Positions 7,679 to 14,645 of a DNA stretch of 64,000 nucleotides are shown here, in pieces (the first letter of the stretch is position 1; each line of letters starts with the position of its first letter). Below the pieces are notes generated by a model. It saw only the letters and a program-made list of their open reading frames with translations, had not been told where the DNA came from and searched no databases. The stretch spans positions 62,001 through 126,000 of the forward strand of contig NZ_LMJF01000013.1 of the NCBI RefSeq assembly GCF_001429785.1, written 5' to 3'. The DNA is from Lysobacter sp. Root916 (GTDB lineage Bacteria > Pseudomonadota > Gammaproteobacteria > Xanthomonadales > Xanthomonadaceae). A program made the position numbers and the translations under genes.

Positions 7679-8923
7679 TCACCAGGCGCAAGGCCCCGGC
7701 TTTCCGTTCGGGCAGGTCGTGGTGGCATCCGTTTTGGCCGTGTTGCCGTAGCGCAGCCCTTGGACGTCGGCACCGGTCAGGTCCGCGCCGCGCAGGTCGG
7801 TGCCGTACACCAGGGTGTTGTTGAGCTTGGCCTTGACCAGGTTGGCCCGGCGATAGTCGGACATCTGGATATCCGCGCCGCTGAGGTCCGCACCCTGCAT
7901 CTGGGCCTCGACGAAGGTGCCCATCAGGCGGTCGGCGCGCAGGTCGGCGCCCTGCAGCTTGGCGCGCGTGTAATCGCCCACCACGTCCGCGCCTTGCAGC
8001 TTGGCGTCGACGAAACTGCCGTCCGGCGCATTGAAGCGGTACAAGGACGCGGAACGCAGGTCGGCGCCGTCCAGCACGATGCGCGCGCCGCCCTTGTTGT
8101 CCAACGTCGCCCCGCGCAGATCGCAGCCCTTGCATTGCGAACTGCTGATCAAGGCCTCGCGATTGCGCGCGACCAGCGCCGAGCCGAAGTCCAGGCAAGG
8201 GCCCTTATTGCCCGCCGGACAGGTGGTCGCGGCGTCGGTGCGCGCGCAGATCCGGAAGGACTTGCCACGGCAGTTGGCGCCATTGAAATCAGCGCCGTTC
8301 AAATCCGCGCCGCTGAAGTCGATCGGTTTGCCGACGTTGTAGCTCTGCACCTGCAGATCCCTAAAGCTGGCCCCGCTCAACACCGCGCCGACGAAGTGGG
8401 TGTTCTCGATGCGGCTGGCGCTGAAGTCGGCGCGCTGGGCCACGGCCTTGCCGAAATCGACGCCGACCAGCTTGGATTCGCTGAAGTCGGCATCGCCCAG
8501 CTGCGCGCGATTGAAGCGGTTGCCGTTGAGCTCGCTGCCCTTGAAGCGCGCGCGGGTCAGGTCGATGCCGCTGAAGTCGGCGTCGAGCTGGGCGCGGCTG
8601 AAATCGATGCCAGCCAGCTTGGCCGTGCCCAGCTTCGCGGCGCGCAGGTTGGCGCCGCTGGCGTCGGCACCGGTGAGATCCGCTCCGCCGAAGTCGGCGC
8701 CCTGCAGATTCGCGCCGCGCAGGCGCGCACCGTCGAAGCGCGTCTTGCTCAAGTCGTAACCGCTCAAGTCGATCCCGTCGGGCAACTCGGCCCGGCTCAG
8801 ATCGCAGCCCAGACAGGATTTGGGATGCAACAACCGATACAGCGCGTCCGCATCGGCGGCCCTGGCCGGTTGCACCGACATCGCCCCCATGACAGCTACC
8901 AGCATCCACCCGAATCCATTCAT
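7679..8923 (-). CDS. Secreted pentapeptide-repeat protein with two Cys-bracketed blocks
   Basis: A 414-residue protein with signal peptide MNGFGWMLVAVMGAMSVQPARA. The rest is dominated by A(D/N)LxG/A-type pentapeptide repeats, which build a right-handed quadrilateral beta-helix. Two similar blocks are visible. Each opens with a CxxCDL motif (CLGCDL near 37-42; CKGCDL near the middle) and closes with DA-x-TTCP followed by GPC. The four-cysteine brackets suggest disulfide-capped helices in the periplasm or outside the cell. Function is unknown: some family members mimic DNA, others are scaffolds or adhesins. The ATG at 8923 opens the signal peptide. It is divergent from the next gene. Confidence 0.85.
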   Translation of the reverse strand: MNGFGWMLVAVMGAMSVQPARAADADALYRLLHPKSCLGCDLSRAELPDGIDLSGYDLSKTRFDGARLRGANLQGADFGGADLTGADASGANLRAAKLGTAKLAGIDFSRAQLDADFSGIDLTRARFKGSELNGNRFNRAQLGDADFSESKLVGVDFGKAVAQRADFSASRIENTHFVGAVLSGASFRDLQVQSYNVGKPIDFSGADLNGADFNGANCRGKSFRICARTDAATTCPAGNKGPCLDFGSALVARNREALISSSQCKGCDLRGATLDNKGGARIVLDGADLRSASLYRFNAPDGSFVDAKLQGADVVGDYTRAKLQGADLRADRLMGTFVEAQMQGADLSGADIQMSDYRRANLVKAKLNNTLVYGTDLRGADLTGADVQGLRYGNTAKTDATTTCPNGKPGPCAW

Positions 8924-9152
8924 GGCACGCCCCCCTGTGGCAGAGGCTGGACAGTAGCCGAAAGTGTGGGCGGCTGCGCGCCGTCCGTCCGCACCGCGCG
9001 TCTCATCGGCCGGCCGCGTCCAGCGTTTACGCCGGCCGCGCCCCGGTCTGGCGCATTCCCCGCGGCATTCGTTGGATCCCGATTGCTCCGCCGCGAAAGC
9101 GCGGCTCACAATGCCGGCGCGCCCACCACCAACCGATCGCGGAGTTTTCGCA

Positions 9153-9557
9153 ATGGAAAGCACGGCCCGTTTCGCCGCTCGCAGCCTTCACCAGACTCGC
9201 GCCTGGGCCCTGTTGCTGGTCTTGTCCTTGTGCGCCTTGCCTGCATCCGCCACCGGCACCCTGTTCCGCTTTTCGGCCGGCACCACGCCCGCCGATTTCT
9301 TTTCCTTCGAGCTGGTCGGCCGCGAGGACCCGGGCTTTCCTCAAACCAGCTGGACCGGCAGCGGGCAGTACGAAGCCAATCCCAAGGCCTATGTCGTGCG
9401 CATGGATCGGGCCGGGAAGCGCTTGACCGTGCGCCATACCAACCCCGGCGATTCGCGCCAACCGCCGTCGTTCGTGCTCGAGGTCCAAGGCGATGCCGGC
9501 ACGCTCACGCTGGGCAGGAAGACCCTCACCGGCCGCGCCAATTGGGATGTGCTCTAG
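9153..9557 (+). CDS. Small secreted protein of unknown function
   Basis: A 134-residue protein not recognised as a known family. The first 36 residues are a signal peptide, with a long basic n-region and the hydrophobic core WALLLVLSLCALPASA, cleaved near SATG. The mature part is about 100 residues, rich in beta-type sequence (TLFRFSAGTTPADFFSFELVG; a Gly-rich middle; LTVRHTNPGDS), suggesting a small beta-sandwich. A GGAG site lies eight bases before the ATG. It is followed 115 bases later by a secreted serine hydrolase on the same strand, with no sign of coupling. Confidence 0.6.
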   Translation: MESTARFAARSLHQTRAWALLLVLSLCALPASATGTLFRFSAGTTPADFFSFELVGREDPGFPQTSWTGSGQYEANPKAYVVRMDRAGKRLTVRHTNPGDSRQPPSFVLEVQGDAGTLTLGRKTLTGRANWDVL

Positions 9558-9672
9558 CCGAACCGGTCGCATCGGAGCATGCAAGTCGCGACCATCGCCG
9601 TGGGCCCATCTCGAATCGCACATGGAACCGGGCCCCTCGTGGACCCGAACTAACCGCAGGCATCGCTTACTC

Positions 9673-11118
9673 ATGAACTTAGGTTTTCTGCTCGCGCTCG
9701 TGCTGTCGGCCGCCGCCATCGGCAGCGCCCACGCCGCCCCCGCGCCGACCGCGCCCTCCACGGACGCGAACACCCGAGCGGTCGACGCCCTGGTGCGACG
9801 GCGGATGCAGCAGCTGGGCATTCCCGGCCTGCAAGTCGCTGTGGTGCGCCAGGATCGCACCGTACTGCTGCGCAACTACGGGGTCGCGAGCGTGGAACTC
9901 GGCGTGCCGGTGACCGACGCCTCGGTGTTCTCGCTGAACTCCATCACCAAGGCGTTTTCGGGCATCGCCGCGGGCGCCGCCATCGCGCAGGGCCACCTCG
10001 ATCCCAAAGCCCCGCTGTCGCGTTACCTCACCGACCTGCCCGAGTCCTGGCGAGCGGTCACGATCGAACAATTGATGGCGCATATCTCCGGCCTGCCGGA
10101 CCTGATGCGCGCGCCCAGCGTCGAGCAGGACCCCGCGGCCGCATGGGCGTGGACCCTGGCGCAACCGATCCGCTTCGCCCCTGGCGAACGCTACGACTAC
10201 TGCCAGACCAACTACACGCTGCTGCAACGCATCCTCAACCAACTGACGGCGCGTCCGTCCGACGCGGCCCTGGCCACCGCCCAGTTCGCCGCGGCCGGCA
10301 TGCGCCATACCGGCTATGGCGACGCCGACGTCGTGGTCCCCGGTAAGGGTCCGAACTATCGCTACCGCGACAGCGGGCCGGGCACCCCGCGTACCCTGCG
10401 CCCCATCTACGAGCGCTTCCCGCCCTATCGGCAGGCTTCCTCTGGCATCAACAGCAACGCCGAAGACATGGCGAACTGGGCGAAGGCGGTGTTGAACGCC
10501 AGCCTGATCGACGCGCGCACGCGCGAACGGCTGTGGACGCCGGTGCGGTATGCCGATGGCAAGCCGGGGCAATGGGGGCTGGGCTGGCAGGTATTCGCGC
10601 GCGGCAGCCATCGCATGGTCGGCATGACCGGCGGCGGGCGCTCGGCGGTGTTTCTGTATCCGGACGACGCGCTCGCCGTGGTCGTGCTCACCAATCTGTC
10701 GGGCGCCTACCCGGAGGACTTCATCGATGGCATCGCCAAGATCTATGCGCCCGAGCTGCCGCTGACCGGCATACCCGCGCTGCGGATCGCGCTGGACGAC
10801 AGCGATTACGAGCGGGTCGACACGGTATTGCGCGACTTGCGCGCCCAACATCCGCAAGCCAGCTTCCCCGAGGCCGAGTTCAACGACTGGGGCTACCGTT
10901 TGCTCGCCTCCGGCCGTCCGAAGCAGGCCCTGGCCATCTTCGAACGCATCGTCGATCTGTATCCGAACAGCGGCAATGCCTACGACAGCCTGGCCGAAGC
11001 CCGCTCGGTCAACGGCGACCGCAAGGGCGCGATCGAGGCGTACCGGCGCGCGCTGGTACTGGATCCGAAGAACACGCATGCGGCAACGCAGCTGCGGCGG
11101 CTGGAGGGCGCGCCCTAA
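9673..11118 (+). CDS. Beta-lactamase-family serine hydrolase with C-terminal TPRs
   Basis: A 481-residue protein with signal peptide (residues 1-21, cleaved after SAHA). The class C beta-lactamase/D-alanyl-D-alanine carboxypeptidase fold shows the catalytic S-I-T-K at 90-93. The usual Y-x-N motif appears as Y-C-Q at 176-178, and the third motif is GMTGGGRS where HTG is usual. Residues from about 410 hold two TPR units (ALAIFERIVDLYPNSGNAYD, then AIEAYRRALVLDPKN). Family members act as esterases, peptidases or penicillin-recognising enzymes in the periplasm. The altered second and third motifs make beta-lactam hydrolysis doubtful. The ATG at 9673 is chosen as the start of the signal peptide. 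Confidence 0.82.
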   Translation: MNLGFLLALVLSAAAIGSAHAAPAPTAPSTDANTRAVDALVRRRMQQLGIPGLQVAVVRQDRTVLLRNYGVASVELGVPVTDASVFSLNSITKAFSGIAAGAAIAQGHLDPKAPLSRYLTDLPESWRAVTIEQLMAHISGLPDLMRAPSVEQDPAAAWAWTLAQPIRFAPGERYDYCQTNYTLLQRILNQLTARPSDAALATAQFAAAGMRHTGYGDADVVVPGKGPNYRYRDSGPGTPRTLRPIYERFPPYRQASSGINSNAEDMANWAKAVLNASLIDARTRERLWTPVRYADGKPGQWGLGWQVFARGSHRMVGMTGGGRSAVFLYPDDALAVVVLTNLSGAYPEDFIDGIAKIYAPELPLTGIPALRIALDDSDYERVDTVLRDLRAQHPQASFPEAEFNDWGYRLLASGRPKQALAIFERIVDLYPNSGNAYDSLAEARSVNGDRKGAIEAYRRALVLDPKNTHAATQLRRLEGAP

Positions 11119-11176
11119 GCTTCGTCCGACGATCGACGAGAGCGCACCGCATCTCCGTCGGGAGCACGAGCAGGTC

Positions 11177-11953
11177 TTAGGCCCGCGAAGAAAACAGCGC
11201 CTTCAACCTGCTACCCCAGGAACGCCGATAAAACGGCGCGACCGAGCTCAGGAAATAGTCGCCGAGGCCGCCGTCGCCGCGCGATATCGCCACGAAGTCG
11301 ACGGAGTGTCCCGGTGGAACGGTATCGGCGACGACGGTGGCGGCGTCCTGCATGACGCGGTCCAAGTCGCCCGCGCCTTGGAAGCCGACCACGAGGCCGG
11401 GCTCCGGCATCCGGGCAGGGTCGTGCATCTGGCATAGATAGGCCGCGCGCACTTCGGGCCGCGTCGCCAGCAAGGCGCTCAAGGACGCCAGCATCCGGGT
11501 CGGCAATTGCACCGGCTGACCCAGCAGCACCTGGCTGCTGCGCGGAATCGTATGCGCGCTCACGCGCTGGGACATACCGGTATCCAGCAAGGTCGCGATC
11601 TCGCCGGGCGTGAACTCCTTGCCGCAGTTCGAACCGGGATTGAGCACCACCGTGGCGCCACGGGTGAGCTCGAAAAAGTTGCGCGCCGGCATCGACACCG
11701 CCGCGACTTCGTCGTCGGACTCGCGCCGCAAGGCCTCCATGCTGGTGAAGAACGGCAGATAGGGCGCTCCGTCTTGCGCCTGCCATTGCATCAGCGCCAG
11801 CTTTAGCTTGTCGCCACCATCGTTCGAGCTTCGGGTATGGCCGATAGCGAAAATTTCCGAGTCCAGCAGCAGCCGATAGAACGCCGGTCGCGCCGCGGGC
11901 TCGGCGGCGGCGCGCGCCAATGCGATTTCCAGGGCGTTGCGCGCTGCGTCCAT
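11177..11953 (-). CDS. SseB-like protein
   Basis: A 258-residue soluble protein. The N-terminal half has the SseB pattern: a helical start (MDAARNALEIALARA), FFTSMEALRRESDDEV, and LNPGSNCGKEFTPGEIATLL. The C-terminal half (from about residue 150, VQLPTRMLASLSALLATRPE, ending FYRRSWGSRLKALF) matches the SseB C-terminal domain. SseB was named for enhanced serine sensitivity in Escherichia coli; its biochemical role is unclear, and related domains sit next to type III or VII secretion genes. No such genes are nearby. The next gene upstream on this strand begins beyond a gap of 195 bases, so it is probably a separate unit. Confidence 0.75.
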   Translation of the reverse strand: MDAARNALEIALARAAAEPAARPAFYRLLLDSEIFAIGHTRSSNDGGDKLKLALMQWQAQDGAPYLPFFTSMEALRRESDDEVAAVSMPARNFFELTRGATVVLNPGSNCGKEFTPGEIATLLDTGMSQRVSAHTIPRSSQVLLGQPVQLPTRMLASLSALLATRPEVRAAYLCQMHDPARMPEPGLVVGFQGAGDLDRVMQDAATVVADTVPPGHSVDFVAISRGDGGLGDYFLSSVAPFYRRSWGSRLKALFSSRA

Positions 11954-12148
11954 GCGAGTTCCGAAAACCAGAGGCCTGGCCGTTGTGGCCGGGCGATGGA
12001 CGGATGCTCGGATGGCGCGGGCGCCCGCGTCAATCTCGGCGACACCGCGTTGCGGCAGACCGGTGCGCCCCACGGGGCCGGTCCCAGCGCGGCGCAGGCA
12101 GTCGCTCCGTGGCGCGTGGCGCCGCGCCACGGAGTCCGGCAGCCAGGC

Positions 12149-14227
12149 CTAGTTGACGGTGCAAGCCACGACGAAATGCACCGATGCGTTCGCGGGAAAT
12201 ACCGGTAGCGTCGCGCCGCCCGCGTTCAAGATATCGTTCGGCGTGGCCGGACAGGCAGCGCCGCCGTTCTGGGTGCAACCGCTGACCACGCAGCCGCTCA
12301 AACCGCCCACCGGCTGGTCGCGCACGATCGCGCCATGCGCGGCGTCCGGTCCGGCATTGGTAGCGATCACCGTGTACACCGTGGAGTTGCCGGTCATCAC
12401 GGTATCGGCCCCTTGGTCGACCTCGCCGTTGGTGCCCGGCGTATTGGTCTTGGTGATCGACAGGTTGGCCTGTCGGCGCGTGTTGGTGTAGCTGCAAGTG
12501 ACCAGAGTGCTGGCAGGCAGATTGTTCGGGATCGTCACCGTGTTGCTGACCTGGCCGTTGCTGCCCGAGGGCGCGACGCCGTTGTCGCAGGTCAGTGCGG
12601 TGGTGTAATTGGCCAGGCTGCCGCTGCTGAAGGTTTCCGCCGGCAGCGTCGCCACCTCGCCGACCAAGGCGGTCACGATCGCGCCGTTGGTGTTGGTGGG
12701 CGCGGTCGAAGTGAAGGCCGCGGTATTGGTGGTCAGCCCTGTCGTCGCCGCGATCGATGCCACGTTGCCGGCGATGCTGTTCGCGCCCCAGACCTTGGCC
12801 AGGCGGAACTGCACGGCCTTTCGGGTGTTGGTCAAAGTGCAGGTGATGTCGTCGGCCGCCGTGGTCGTCAGGGTGAAGCTGGTGCCCGCGCCGCTGGGCA
12901 GTACGGTGGTGGAGTTCGCCGTGGCGTTCACGCACGCGATCGAACTGGTGTAGCCGGTCAAAGGTGTGGCGCTGCCCGCCGCCATGGCTTCGGACAAGGT
13001 GTAGGTGGCGCCTACATCGGCTTGGGCGAAATCGGCGGTGCCGGTCGCGGTGGTGCCGGTGCCAGTGGTGTTGGTGGTGACGGTGGTTGCGGTCCCACCC
13101 ACCGGGCCGGCGATGCTCAAGGCGAACTGATCCGCCGCGGCCGCGCGCCCGCCGGCACCCAGCGCCTTCTGCAGGCGAATGCGTGGGGGCACGTCCAGGG
13201 AAACGCCGACGGTGAATCCGTCGCCCGGATGTTGGGCAGGCGTGGCCCAAACTGTTTCCAGCCCATCGCCGCGCAGGTAGATGCGGAAGCTGATCGACGA
13301 CAAATTGTTGCCCACCACGCGTACCGAGCCGCAGGCGGCCTCATCGGCGACGTTGCAGGCGGCGGCAGGCGTGACGGCCGCGTTTCTGACCGAGGGCAAG
13401 CCGGTTGCCGGGTTGATGCCGGTGGCGAACGCGGCATTGCCGGACAGGCGGGTCAGCGACAGCCCTGGCGTGAGCAGATCGAAGGTCGGCGCTATGCCCA
13501 TGGTGCCGAACATTCCGCCCGTGCCGGCGAAATGGAGAACCGGATTGTTGACCGGACGGCTGAAGGTCAAGGTGAGATCGGCCATCCGATAGCTGGCGTT
13601 GGTCGGCGCGCCAGCATTGAAGAGGCCGCGCGTGGAGATGAACATTTCGATGGCGCCGTTCTGCGCGATCTCGATGCCGGTACCCGCGGTCGAGGTGCCG
13701 GTGGAGGTGAAAGAGCCATTGGCCGGCGCACCGATGGTGTTCATGTTCATATACAGATTGAGCGGCCCGGCCAGCGTGCCGGCGTTATTCAAGTTGCTGC
13801 CGAAAGCGACGGCCGCGCCGGCGGCGGATTCGGTCGTCGTGTTCAAGGTGTACTGCTGGTTGGACAGGCTATAGGTCACCGTGACCGCCGGCAGCGGCGC
13901 TTGCGCGACAAAGGTATTGCCGCCGGGGTTGTCGTTGTTCCTGCGAAAGGTCACGACTTGGCTGGCGGTGGTTGGGCCGGTGCCCGCGGGCCCGCCGTTG
14001 GTGGTTTGCATCTCCAGGGTCGGACGGTTCTGGGCGAACGCCGCCGCAGTGGGCAACATGAACGCCAGCGCGGCCAAGGCCGGGAACAGAATCCGCGTAC
14101 GGCGCCCCACTGCAGCCAGCGCCGGACAGAACTTCTCGCCGTACACGCACTTATTCTGTGCGCTAGGCACTTCACTTATGTGCCATATCCGTTTGTCATT
14201 CGCGCATGCAAGCGAATCTCTATCCAT
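12149..14227 (-). CDS. Secreted surface protein with SpaA-like/DUF11-type repeat modules (paralogue 1)
   Basis: About 692 residues. A signal-like segment (RILFPALAALAFMLPTAAAFAQ) ends near residue 64, preceded by an unusually long hydrophilic stretch if the ATG at 14227 (GGGAG upstream) is used; an internal GTG just before GRRTRILF is an alternative. The first 300 residues are a beta-rich domain. Then come prealbumin-like modules whose ends are marked by CTLTNTRK and CSYTNTRR, and a C-terminal DUF11-type domain containing NAGPDAAHGAIVRD. The protein ends CTVN, with no cell-wall anchor or autotransporter barrel. It shares its last modules with the 952-residue protein at 19301. Probably a secreted adhesin-like protein; export route unknown. 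Confidence 0.72.
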   Translation of the reverse strand: MDRDSLACANDKRIWHISEVPSAQNKCVYGEKFCPALAAVGRRTRILFPALAALAFMLPTAAAFAQNRPTLEMQTTNGGPAGTGPTTASQVVTFRRNNDNPGGNTFVAQAPLPAVTVTYSLSNQQYTLNTTTESAAGAAVAFGSNLNNAGTLAGPLNLYMNMNTIGAPANGSFTSTGTSTAGTGIEIAQNGAIEMFISTRGLFNAGAPTNASYRMADLTLTFSRPVNNPVLHFAGTGGMFGTMGIAPTFDLLTPGLSLTRLSGNAAFATGINPATGLPSVRNAAVTPAAACNVADEAACGSVRVVGNNLSSISFRIYLRGDGLETVWATPAQHPGDGFTVGVSLDVPPRIRLQKALGAGGRAAAADQFALSIAGPVGGTATTVTTNTTGTGTTATGTADFAQADVGATYTLSEAMAAGSATPLTGYTSSIACVNATANSTTVLPSGAGTSFTLTTTAADDITCTLTNTRKAVQFRLAKVWGANSIAGNVASIAATTGLTTNTAAFTSTAPTNTNGAIVTALVGEVATLPAETFSSGSLANYTTALTCDNGVAPSGSNGQVSNTVTIPNNLPASTLVTCSYTNTRRQANLSITKTNTPGTNGEVDQGADTVMTGNSTVYTVIATNAGPDAAHGAIVRDQPVGGLSGCVVSGCTQNGGAACPATPNDILNAGGATLPVFPANASVHFVVACTVN

Positions 14228-14645
14228 CGTCGCGCTCCCTTGCCACGTCCGGCATCCCATTTCGGCCCCCGCAACCTACACCGAAGGCGCTCCTTTGCGC
14301 GCATTGATCGCACCATCGGTTACTGAAAATAAAGAGAGTGAAAGTACCTATAGGCGTTTAATGCGCATCACAAATACACACATAATCCACTCGATTTTCG
14401 CGGTCACACGATCCGCCGCCACGCGCTGCATACGCGCGACTGATCCGAAAGCACGCTCGAAGACTCGCCACGCACACGACACTCGCACGGCCATCGCGAC
14501 AGGCACGGGCTTGCAGCTCGGGGGTTCGACAGTCTTTCGCGTTTGGCGTATCAATTAACGCCTACTCATCACGACCATCCCTGCCGCGACGGAACCATCC
14601 GGCCATGGACCCGGCCTATCCAACCAAGGCGGCGATGCACCCTCC
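14228..14645. other. AT-richer divergent promoter region
   Basis: This 418-base gap separates the divergent surface-protein and kinase genes. Its centre (about 14320-14400) is clearly AT-richer than its surroundings. On the minus strand it carries TGTGA, then ATTA, then the palindrome CCTATAGG (14347-14354), an arrangement also found upstream of the paralogous surface gene. No RNA gene or additional frame is evident. Confidence 0.5.
14347..14372 (-). promoter_or_regulatory. Shared upstream motif TGTGA-N13-CCTATAGG, copy 1
   Basis: Read on the minus strand, TGTGA is followed 13 bases later by CCTATAGG, about 120 bases before the surface-protein start at 14227. The same order with a 14-base gap occurs upstream of the paralogue at 22159. 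TTGTGA with TATAGG could be the -35 and -10 of a promoter with a short spacer, or TGTGA could be half of a CRP/Clp-type site. Confidence 0.4.

Noticed and set aside
7604-9676. Long plus-strand frame with repeated VGA/AEVGA-like units
   Set aside because: The periodicity is the mirror of the pentapeptide repeats encoded on the minus strand; the minus-strand frame has a signal peptide and family motifs.
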